Positions 13,265 through 24,000 of a stretch of DNA of 64,000 nucleotides are shown here, in pieces. The DNA comes from Thuidium tamariscinum. Taxonomy: Eukaryota > Streptophyta > Bryopsida > Hypnales > Thuidiaceae. The stretch is taken from the NCBI GenBank assembly GCA_947034885.2, contig OX344750.2, forward strand, positions 14,502,053 to 14,566,052, given 5' to 3'. Below the pieces are notes generated by a model. That model saw only the letters and a program-made list of their open reading frames with translations, made no database searches and was not told where the DNA came from. Positions within the stretch are counted from its first letter, which is position 1, and each line of letters starts with the position of its first letter. The translations under genes and the position numbers were made by a program.

Positions 13265-13446
13265 AACACCCATATTTGCCAAAATAAGCAATTTAGCATG
13301 GTTAGAGGCACCTTTTTCTAAAAAAAACATTTTAGCAATTTCAACAATTGAAAATCATGAATTTTCAAAAAAAAAACTAGAATTTTTAGACAAGGCATCA
13401 AATTTCTCAGAATTTTCAAAGTAGAACTTCTAGAGCACCCTAAACC
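13265..13446 (+). repeat. Left arm of a long inverted repeat (partner 16819-17002)
   Basis: The reverse complement of 16819-17002 aligns here over about 180 bp. Shared landmarks are 'gaggcacctttt', 'aaaatcatgaattttcaaa', 'agaatttttaga/ggcaaggca' and 'aattttcaaagta'. The arms are diverged and separated by about 3.4 kb that contains the nested TTAA elements. Confidence 0.55.
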
Positions 13447-13928
13447 ATATTCTAAGGTAGAACCACCTATAACCGATCAATTAAGGTATTCTAGACATAA
13501 TCTGGTTTAGTGCAAGGCAAAACAAATATTTTTGAAGGTGCAATGATAGAAATGTTGGGGATTGTAAAAAACTTTGGTTTTATTATTGCATGAATTGAAA
13601 TTGCTATGAAATTTGAAAGGCATATTAATCCCTAAAACACCAAAGTGCATCTTGGTGCAATATAGCAATTTTGGGCAAGTTCCTATAAATGGAGTTTTTA
13701 TTTTATTTTTTGAAATTTTCATGGAACATTTTTCTAGGGTGTAGCTTTTAAGGCCCAACAATTTTATGACTTTGTGACTACATGGTTCAAAAGTTATTGT
13801 ATGATATATAGTTTTCATTGCTTAGTGGACAACCTGCATGGTTGAAAAAATTTGAAATTGGTTATTTAATCCCTAAACAACTATTGTACTCTTAGGAGAC
13901 AAAATGGATTTTGGACAGGTTCCTATAG

Positions 13929-14199
13929 AGTAGGTACACCCAAAATGGCACTTGACTTTAAAGTGCCATCTACAATGTGCATACAGTTCTAAAATCAGTC
14001 ATGTATCTAGATTGTAGATGGCACTTTTAGAAATAGATTTTGACCGTTAATAACTTTTGTATACGGTATCCAAATCCTCTGTTCTTTGGTGCATTGGAAC
14101 ATGCTTTCACTCGCCAACAAGACTATATAAAAATTTAAACAACATGATAGCATGACCTAGGCACAGTAAGAGTAAGTGGCACTTTTGGGTGTACCTACT
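13929..14199. mobile_element. Miniature inverted-repeat element M1
   Basis: The termini share a perfect 17-bp inverted repeat, AGTAGGTACACCCAAAA, continuing imperfectly into GGCACTT. A second, internal 16-bp perfect inverted repeat (AAGTGCCATCTACAAT, 13961-13976 with 14011-14026) lies in the left half, so the transcript could fold into a nested hairpin. The unit is 271 bp and its target duplication is unclear. Confidence 0.6.
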
Positions 14200-14235
14200 T
14201 TAACTTCAAGTTTCATTAGATTTTCTTTTTGCTAA

Positions 14236-14483
14236 TTAGAAGATTGTGAGTTCCCGACTGTGGGAACGCTGGAGAACTCTGCCACATCTGTGATGTAATG
14301 TGGCCGAGAGACTACCACGTTAGATTATAATAATAAAATTTTAAAAAACAATTATTTTAAAAAACAATTATTTTTTTAAAAAATATTAAAAATAATTTTA
14401 ATTAATTTTAAAAAATTATATTATTATTATTTTTTATTTTGATAGTTCCCATCATTGGGAACGGGCCTGAAACAACCTTCTAA
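14236..14483. mobile_element. Miniature inverted-repeat element M2 with paired hairpins
   Basis: The ends TTAGAAGATTGT and ACAACCTTCTAA are inverted repeats with one mismatch. Just inside each end sits a GTTCCC-N6-GGGAAC palindrome (14250-14267 and 14445-14462), separated by an almost pure A/T core. Superfamily unassigned. Confidence 0.5.
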
Positions 14484-15890
14484 TCCTTGAAAAAAACATT
14501 TAATGTAGTGAAACCTTTTGAAATGTTTTCATCAAATAGAAAAATTGATTAACTTTGTGGGAATATAATTTTTATTTCAATTGGTGATCGGTAGCAAAAG
14601 TTATGCCTCAAAAAAATCCAAATTCTCATTCGGTGGGCATCAAATTTTTTTGGTGAGAAGTCAAAATCTAATCTCATTTTTCTTAAGAAAAAATACTACA
14701 TTTTTGCCTATATGTGAAGCTTTGATTCATTCTATTTGGACTTATAATGAGAAAGTTATGGACAGTCTTGTTTTGGGGACAATCTAAACATCTTCTTGAA
14801 AAAATAACTTACAAGATTCATTTATGAATGCAATTTTGACAGTTTTTCAAAAAAAATTGTTGGACAAGGTTACATTTATTTGCTAAAACTATCTCATCAT
14901 TGGAATTATTGTATTTCAATCCCATCTTAGAGCTATTAGCCATTTAGTTTTTCTTTCATTCTTGGACCTATTTCTACTTAACAATTTTTTAAAGAATGGA
15001 AATCAAGTGTGTGTTTTTTCTTAAAAATTTCCTAGAATCTCAGCTCAATTCTTTAAGACAAAAAATTATAAATTCATATTTTGTAATTCAAATATTTTTT
15101 ACAAATGGTTGTCAAAGTCATCTAAAATTACAGACTATAGTTCAAAAAAACTTGTTTGTCCAACTTTGAATGCTCATATCTTCCAATCTATATAGTCAAA
15201 CTTCATGAAATTTTTACCACATGATCTCGATTAATTTAAGTACAAGATCATATGGTTAGCTTCTTGAATTTTTTTCCTTGGATGAATGCAAACAAAATGG
15301 AAGTTTTGTGGGTAGTTTGTAGGAATAGTTATGAAATGTCCATTCTAAAATAAACTTTGAAGTCCTTTATTTAATTCAATTTTTAATATTTTTGAAAAAA
15401 AAAATAACATTGGGTGTAGATTTTCTATTACAATAGTACAACAATTGGGATTGACTTTTTTTAAATCTATAAATAAATTGTTAACAATTTAATATTATGA
15501 ATCATTTTTTTTTGTGCTCACTATTTTTTTCCTACATGTTGTACAATTCCAAATGATTTGAAAATTTTCAAGAATGTAGCCAATTTGATTTGAAGAATGA
15601 ATCCCAAGTGTTGCAACCATTTTGGACATTTTTTTATACAAATGTCGCCTTCTAAAGAGTAGTTCCTCAATTTTTGTAGTGGTAACAAATGATTTTTGTC
15701 ACTTCAAACACTAATATCTTGCAATCTTTATGGTGGACATTTATGAAAAAAAAATTCACATCTTTTCAAACCAGTGTACTAAAAGATCCTATAGTTTTAT
15801 TTGTCTAAAAATGTTTTTTTCTTAAAATTTGGTAGTTGTCTTAGAAATGACAATTTTGGAGTGGTTTTGGTGAAAACATAGTCAAAACCT

Positions 15891-16175
15891 TTGGGAGTTA
15901 AAGTGTTGTGGACCCATAGCCAATGTTTAGATTCTTTTCAATTACAATCATTGAAAAACTCCTTTCCTATTCATTATTTCCTACTTTCTTGCTTACTAGT
16001 TTGGGACATGTGTCTTGAACTTATTAGTCCCAACCTTGAAAAAGAAAAAAATTTACATTCCAAGCTTTGGTTATTAAACTATTCGACCCTAACTAGAAAT
16101 AAATGTAGTCTACAAGTTAGTGATTGGGTGTTGATTGATTATAGGTGGTTCTACCTTAGTAAAGTTGCCTTGATT
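15891..16175 (+). repeat. Dispersed repeat R1, copy 2
   Basis: Related to 313-600 (see there). It abuts the right terminus of the composite TTAA element. The 120-residue open frame over it is not shared intact by copy 1, so I do not call a gene. Confidence 0.5.
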
Positions 16176-16818
16176 CTCACACCAAAACCTAAGAAAATCA
16201 AAGCCCACCAACCACCACCAACCACAATTAAGAATGTTTTCAAGGTACTTTAAGAGACAATGTAACCCTTTATTGCCTAATTAAGGGGTCAAAAAAGAGT
16301 CCTTGCAATTCAATTCAAAGTGTTATAACTTTTGCATCCAATGTCTCAATTCAATTAAACTTTTTGGGAAAGTTGTACATACTAGACTAGTTTGCATGGT
16401 AAGTTTTAAGATCAATCCAAAACAATATGATTTTACAATCTATATGACCACATGACTCCAAATTTGATCCACTTCATCTACAACATGTAGACTACAAGAT
16501 TGTACAATTGAGACTTTTATAGCCTAATGACATTGACTTATAAGGCTTGGAAAGCAATGTTGCTTTTAGGCTTGTGTGGGGTCACTCTAGTGTCAAACAA
16601 AGGGTGCACCAATTGTTATGGATGCTTCTACCTTATGAATTGTTTGAAAATGGTTAAGGTAGAAGCACCCATTATTTTCAATGTATCCATAATTTGACAT
16701 TAGAGTTTCCTACAAAGTGTCCCCACTAGTACCTTGAAACTTTAGTTGTGGTTGGTGGGCTCTAATTATTTTAAATTTTGATGTAAGAATCCAGACAGAT
16801 TTCCTGAGAATGCAGATT
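16176..16818. other. Repeat-derived intergenic DNA
   Basis: No gene. A short inverted repeat around 16629-16672 pairs 'tgcttctacctta' with 'taaggtagaagca'. A terminus-like string TAACCCTTTATTGCC at about 16262 resembles the TTAA families but has no visible partner. Confidence 0.4.
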
Positions 16819-17002
16819 TAGGTGCTCTGCTAAGTCCTACTTTGAAAATTCACAGAAATTAGTTGCCTTGCCCAAAAATTCTAATTTTTTTTTGAAAATT
16901 CATGATTTTCAGTTGCCAATACTACAAAAATATTCTTTTTAAGAAAAGGTGCCTCCAACTATGCTGAAACTGCTAACTTTGGCTGTAATGGGTGCTTCTA
17001 CC
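16819..17002 (-). repeat. Right arm of a long inverted repeat (partner 13265-13446)
   Basis: Inverted relative to 13265-13446; see that entry. The outer edge carries 'gggtgcttctacctta', a string that recurs in inverted form near 16660. Confidence 0.55.
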
Positions 17003-18002
17003 TTATGATTACTCTATTCGCAATTTTGTGATTTCAAGGCAGCACTCACCTATGAAAAATATGTGTCCGTCTTAGAAATTTGCAGACTCCAAATTATAAT
17101 AGGCTTGGTAAAAGGCCTGACTACCTTGCTACTGTGAACACATTTCCAAGCAGTTCTGGCACCCAGTTGAATCTTTAAATTCTGCACATGAGATTAAGTA
17201 AATCCTTTGCATGACGTTATAATCACACTGAACTGCACTCGCAAAATTTTGGTTCACTCAAAATTCAAAGACGTGCACAAAGGAGGACAAATAACTTCCC
17301 AAGGATCACCTTCCTGAAAATATACATTCAAACAAGCAGACAGCAGTCACAGCACTACACTTTTGCAGAAGAAGAAATTGGCAGACGAGGAGAGCCTACT
17401 CTCCTTCCCAGCCAGTAATTCATACACTTAGCAAACACGTTTGAGACCCAGACCCAGACAATCAACAGCTTCAACTCGGAAGTGAGCAGAGTGAAGGCAC
17501 TTTCATATCACAAACAATTGCAGTAACTTACTCCTAACAGGCGTACAATGCAGCCAGCATTCAATATTGGCGAATAAAAAATACACTGCTCAAATCATAG
17601 ACAGCACGAAACGGTATTAGTGTAAGTGTAATCGAATGTTCAAACATTCACATGGGAGAATGGAACGCACAATATGTACACGGGGGATAGAGGGCTGCAA
17701 TCCTACAGAATACGCCACAATCCTACAGAATACGCCACAATCCTGCTGGTTTCACTGTTTTGTACGTCCAAAGCCTCCAATCAAACAGAAGTCAGCATTA
17801 AAAAAATGACATAACTTCTCGAGGAAGATATGGAACAGACAGCCAAATTGATGAGAGCAGATATTTTCACTCATCAGTGAGGACTAGGAAAAAGGGCCAG
17901 GACAGGACAACTACGAACAGTATTTACGCAGACCCTAACTAGACAACTAAGAAGATTATGGCACCAGGAAGTCAACAAGCCACCACCTTGGCATTGTCCC
18001 TT
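17003..18002 (-). other. 3' flank / probable 3' UTR of the UPL1/2 gene
   Basis: Base composition rises toward that of the gene and no repeat family from the left side continues here. On the minus strand the sequence after the stop codon at 18005-18003 is untranslated. A TGTACATATTG string (about 17670-17680) is a plausible upstream polyadenylation element. A 20-bp direct duplication (tcctacagaatacgccacaa) occurs at about 17701-17740. The exact cleavage site cannot be read. Confidence 0.45.
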
Positions 18003-21000
18003 CTAACCAAACCCAAATCCTTCGCTGGCCTCATGGATTGCCAAGAGTAACCGATCCTGCAGCTGGTCCTTGGTGGCGTAATCAGGGAGATCCAGTTGGT
18101 TGAAGCTGCATATGTCGTAACCAAGAACAGAATGTCAATATAGACACAAGCTAACTTTAAAACTGGAAAGCCTCACAACAATAGCCAAGATAGCTGAATT
18201 CAACTTGCAAGTTCAGCAAAACAAAAGCGTGCAATCTTTGTGCAGAGAGGAAAAACTAATTAGCTAATTAGAACATACCAAGTATGCGCAGAGGGGAGTC
18301 GTTCAGGAGCTCCGTAGGCTTTGTGAATCTGGAATCGCTGTGGACCTGAGATGCCTTGCAAAGCTCGGAAACCTTCCAGGGGCACCTGCAGATCAATTCA
18401 TTTTGAGTACTCGAGGCAACTAGAGTATCGCTAGCATTAAACAATAGACATGTAGCATTCACTCCTAACAAGAATGAGCACATGGAAAATCGGAACAATT
18501 TGAAGACACTAGAGCAAGCAGCCTCCATGAATGGCCAAAAAAACGGAATATCTACATCTGCACTCTACACAGCCATCTAAGGATTTTGAACTACCTTTGA
18601 TGTGCCGGTAATAAATTGCAAAAGCCGAGCCATGTCCTCTTTGCTGAAAGATCGCACAACATCCCAAAACCATTGAACCACAGGTGATGCAGCAGTATAC
18701 CCTGTATACTCGGTATTGGCTTTCAGGTCCTCCACTGTCATTCAACACACACAGTTTAGAAGAATTTATGTAACTAAGAAGCCAAGTTTCAATAAACAGT
18801 CACAGCCATCATACCTTCAGATTGATTTACTCCTTTCTTTTCATGTGAAAAAAAATAAAACTCCAATTCAACGTCTCTATTAAAATCAGGTGCAACTCAC
18901 TAAAGGAAGGGTAATGACTCACAGTCAATTTCTGGCAGGCCACTGATCAGAAGCTCAAGCTCCTTATCATTAAAGATGGAGATGAGATCCCGCGAAACAA
19001 GCTCATTAAAGCCCTCCATGAAAGATTCTATTTGAGGTCGAATCGCAGTTGTCAGGCGATGCTCTGCAACTTTATCCACATATTCATGCTTATTCTCCTC
19101 TGTCACCCGAATGTCACGACCACCAGGGATAAGCTCAAAGTCCGTCACCTGCAACCAAACGACGGATAAGTGTCAATAATCACTGAAGAATTTGAAAGTA
19201 TTCTTGTGTGCCTCTCAAACTCTTGGGTGATCAAACCTGCAAGTAAACATCCAACAAAGAGTAGAAAGTTTGAATGTCTAATCCAAGAACTAATCCACAA
19301 GTTCACAGGTACTGAAATAATCAAATTAAAACTATACCTCAGTCTTTTCATACAAAATATGCTTCTCTTCATCAGGATCCATGCTAAACGTCAGTCCCAG
19401 AATATCACTAATATCATTCTGCCAAAAGATCACAACATAGAGAAGATGGTCAGAATCGTTGAATTCCTGCTATGAGTTACAAATGAAATGGAAACATTTT
19501 GAGCCACAGTGCTTAACAAGGAAAAAAACTCCAGCTAAAATGCAATAATCGCTCCCTCTGCAGTATAAGAAAGAGCATACCTCGAGGATCCACTTCAAAT
19601 TCTTGAAGTAGTCTGGATCAATGGCCTCAATATCGTGATAAGTCACCTTCACTCCCAGAATATGCTTATAGAAAGATCGTGTGAAGTAAACATCGAGGAG
19701 TTGTCCGTCAAAGAGGGCCTTCGCGACCTGGATCCAATACACGTGGTATGAATTTTAATCAAAGTTCAGTGAAGAAAAGAAAAACGATAGGAACTCGTCT
19801 GAGAACCCAACGAACCATTGAGGACCGGCATTCCTTCGATAAATCAGAGCACAAGGCGACTTACCACTCGGCCAACAAACTTGAAGTATGACAGATGCTC
19901 TGTTTGATAAACTGAATTTGGATTCGGTTGAAACGTAGATTCGTTTCCGACAGTCGTGAATAAAAGGGCACCCTTGTCGAAAGTCACGCGGGAAAGCAAT
20001 TGATACCATTCACGGGTTAAACCACCGGCATCGATGCCCTCCTCTCCCTGAAATTGAACAGTGAGACGACCCTTCAACTCGTCCGGGGTTCTCATTCGCA
20101 GCTGATTATATGAATCTTCCAGCACATACGCCCGTCTCACATGGATGCGAAGTGGAGAATAGTGCTGTTGTTCATGTTGCTGCCGAATGCGAGATCGGAA
20201 ATATGCTCGCTTGTTATCGAAGTCAATTAATCGGGGAGTTCTCAACAGGAGACAAAGTGACTTTTCAAGCAAACCAGGATTTTGCCGCACAAAAGCATTC
20301 AACAAGCGCCGGTGCTTGTCAGCAAACCTTATGAAAGTCATGGTTTTCTCACTCTCTGATTTCAAGGCCTTTTGAGTGTGCCGTGGCGACCGAGGGGACA
20401 GTGGAGACAAAATTAGGTCTGTCGAATGGGAAGCTTCCGCTTCCTTGATTTCACTTGCTGTCGCACTGTGTGGTTCATTCTGTCCAGACTGAGAGGCGCC
20501 AGTCTTAAATTTTTCACACAGCACAAAGAATGCCTCCACAAAAGGCAACAGCTTCTGGGTCCCTGGTGGAAGGGGAGGCGCGACGCTGCCAGGGCCTGGC
20601 CCAACAACAGCTGCAGGCAAAGAAGTGCTGCTAGAAGGAGCACCGAGGGCCGTGGAATTGCCAAGTCGACCTTCTATCTTCCCGACACAAACACTCAATC
20701 CCTGCCAAAGCATTTCCAACCCTCCGTTCAAATCCCTCACCAGCAACACATCTTCCCGCTCTCTCTCTTCCCCTCCTGCATCCTGTTCAGATGCGCTTTC
20801 AATACCCGAGGTAAGGGCACTAAGAGCTTGAAGAACCCTTAAGAGAGCGGCCCCAGCCATAGAAGTTGTGCTCACAGCAACAGTGTCTGCATCACCTAAT
20901 CGATCAAGTTCATCCACAGCAGGACCACTGAGATGCCTAGCAGCCACGGCAAGTTCAGCAACAAAAAGTCGCCGATGGGTTGGAGCTGCAGTTGCGAGTT

Positions 21001-21044
21001 TCTTTAAAACCTCTGCAACACGCTGGTAGGCTGTGTCTGATAGT
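18003..21044 (-). CDS. UPL1: UPL1/2 exons 16-22: HECT domain
   Basis: Exon 16 (21044-19865) carries a Ser/Pro-rich linker, then [19 protein letters not shown] and the start of HECT near residue 3545 ([50 protein letters not shown]). Exon 17 has the [19 protein letters not shown] block. Exon 18 is only 27 codons ([20 protein letters not shown]). Exon 19 holds [18 protein letters not shown] and [15 protein letters not shown]. Exon 20 has [11 protein letters not shown]. Exon 21 has [21 protein letters not shown] and ends inside the active-site codon. Exon 22 finishes with [10 protein letters not shown] and a stop at 18005-18003. Every conserved N-lobe and C-lobe block is present, so the catalytic domain looks intact. 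Confidence 0.95.
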
Positions 21045-24000
21045 CTGCACAAGAAAAAAAACAGTTTCGTTGAGACAGCTCATTACATAATTTGTCTTCA
21101 GAAGTAGAGAAGCAAAAGCTAAGAAATTCGATCCAGCTAAGTGTGAAGCAGAAAATGAGGAAAAGAGTTAGACCATAGTACTCACCCTTCTTGGGCAAGA
21201 AGCTTGCATAAATTCCGAAGCTCTGGTTCAGGCAGGTTGGCAAGGATAGCAGATGCATTAAATTTATGACCTGAGCCAGAGGTAGAATGCCCCAGTTCCT
21301 CCTCAGAAGGATCGGTGGCATCACCCGAGGCATCAGGTCTTGAAGCTTCGGTATGAACGTAAGGCTGCGGCGAATCAACCATACTCGTAACTGTATCGGC
21401 CTCTACACCCGACGGTGCAGGTGGAGTAACAGCAGTTGGAGCGGTTTCCACAGCAGCTGCATCAGTGCTTGCAGGTTGAGAACGAGCTTCATTAGCTTTC
21501 AACTTAGCCTTCAAATCTGCTTTAGCTCCAGCATTGCTTGTAACAACTTCAAGCAACCCCATAACCTGCAGTAGAAATTTAGAGGGAAGTCAGATTTTAG
21601 GAAAAAAAGGTTCCTAAAAGACATCAAAATGTGGCGACTCAGACAATTGTAGTTCCCAACCATACCTGTTCCAAGTGTGCACTGCTTCGAGAGTAAAGTG
21701 GCTGATTCAGCAGCTTCAAAAGTAATATGAGAGGGCTCTCTCCCTTCACATTACGCTTCTCGTCTGCGGGAATTTCAACAATCTTGGCTTTCCCTTTTTC
21801 TTTGACTTTCTGAGGAGAAACCTCTACGGAAGCTGAGGCGGACTGTGCTAATGGCTCCAAATACAAGAGCAGATTAGCAACAGAGGAATGGTTGCGAGCA
21901 AGGTAAGTCAAGATCTCCAGTACCCGCCGTGACACCAAAGGTGGAATTCCTGGAACGATCTCGTCAAACACAAACTTAATGAGTATTCAGTCAAAACTTT
22001 GAAGTGACAAACTTAATAAAAATAACAAATTAACATCTTCACCAAGAAAGTAAGCAGAAAAACAACAGATGACGTTCGCTGGAAATCTGGAATAAACATA
22101 GAGTCAATGCCTCAAATCTGAGAATCATAATGAACAATAATGCTGATCCTCGCAACGTGGAAGAAGCGGACAGTACCATCTGACATCTGAGATCGTGCAT
22201 AGACGACATTCCACTGACAACCGTATAAGCGCTGAGGTTGAGCACCATCAGCAGACATGCCCCCTGTTAAAATTCCCTCTGCTTCTGGGCGTAACATGTC
22301 CAGCAAAAGCTGCAACAGCGTCAGGCGTGTCACACTATGTGCACACAAATTTAGAAGCAGTCGCTGAAGAAGACCCTTCCCTAAAGGCTGGAACACAAAC
22401 ACGAAGACTCAGTCAAAATCAACGAATAAGGGATCATGAAAGAAGCTCTTACTGAACTTCTATGTACAGAGATTCCTCGTGCTGCCATATACGTTTGAAG
22501 AACTCAATAATATCGCACAGAACAGCCCGAGAACACACCTGTGCCAATCTTAGGAGACGCAGCAACGCTTTCAGTGCAGCTATGTCCACAAGAGGCTTGC
22601 CTTCAGCTTCCTTCATTTTTGAGTTGCTACTGAGAGCAACTGGTCTCCGACCTACTACAAGTCCAGCCCCTGATCCCAAACCTCGATCCATAGTTCCTGT
22701 TCCTGTTCCCGCTCCCGCTCCAACTCCTAACGTATTGCGTCTGTGTGTAATGCGATGTGCAGCACCCCCAAAAAGACCTCTCGCCTGATACTGATTCATG
22801 GCCCTCTCACGTAGAAGTTGAGCTTCAGCTAAAAGAGCTGGAGGCAAGGCAGCTAGTACAGCCTCTGAAGAGGTCAATAATACCTGTCACACATGCAAAG
22901 TCAATCCCTTGTCACAGAAGAACGTTCACCACATATATGTGACTGTAGAAAGATGAAACGATAAATTGTAAAGATTTACTCCACACAAGCATGATCATAA
23001 CTCAAGTACAAGCAAACGAACCCAAAATCTATGAGAAAGAAAATAAAAACTTCATAACACACACTGCCAAAGTCGGACGAAAACAAAAATTCAGAGCTCC
23101 GTTACAGTCAATAGACGAGAATCTGACCTCTTCACGAAGTTCAGCCGGGAAGGTGGCAATGATTGATGCACTGTCCATTTCCACAGGTTGTCCCTCTATT
23201 GTCTGAGCTATCACTGCACGCTGAGCACGCTGTTGTGCTAAAACCTCCGCTTGGATGTCAGGAGGTAGCGCAGCAAGGAACTCAGGGTCAATTTCCTCTG
23301 GGGGTGCAGGAGGGGCAGGGTTTGGTGGTCTTACAGCTCGTGTTTGCTGGGAGGCAAGGACCTCCGCACGAAGGTCAGCAGGTAAAGCCTCGAGGAAAGT
23401 AGGATCGATAGAACTCATGTTCGCGTCAGGTCTCTCAACAGGATCTCTTGAGCCCTGAGCTGCACCACTTGCTGCAGTTGGTGCTACCTCTTGCTCCCCA
23501 CTACGATTAGATGGCCTTTCGTCAGCACTTCCTCCGCCTTCTTGATGGCTTCCAGCTGTGCCTGAACCTTCCATATCTTCATCGATGTCACCTCCCTGTT
23601 CTGATCTTCTAGAACTACTAGTTACCCTCTCAGCTCCACTTGAAGGCTGCAACTCACCGGCAACCAACCTTTCTGGCCCAGGATGACGATCTCCTTCATC
23701 ATGACCATCTGCGCTGCCTATCTCAACCTCCAAACTTCGGAGGCTCTCTCCAACAGTTGCCCCACTTCCTCCACTGTCTTGGCTGTTTGCCTCAGTGTCT
23801 CGAGCCACAGGCTCACTCCTTTCATCTTGCATTTGAACATCAACGTCAGCAGAGCTTTGGTTCACTGTCGCGCTTCCACTGTCCAGCCTGCCGGTCACAT
23901 CACGCCCTGTGCTCCCAACACCCACCTCACTGGGTGGGTCGGCTGCTACTTCACCAGGCTGCTCACCCATAATATTCTGAGCTATTGGGGTAGGGAATTG

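Larger units (their letters stand above)
13625..15901 (+). mobile_element. Composite nest of TTAA-family elements (C1 with C2 inside)
   Basis: The outer copy starts TTAATCCCTAAAAC at 13625 and ends TTGGGAGTTAA at 15901, with right-half sequence from about 15300 onward matching copies A/B. Within it a second start, TTTAATCCCTAAACAAC, occurs near 13866, followed by another, more diverged A/B-like body up to about 15300 that lacks a recognisable right terminus. C2 in turn contains two smaller inverted-repeat elements (13929-14199 and 14236-14483). This gives a three-level insertion order: C1, then C2, then the miniature elements. Confidence 0.6.
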
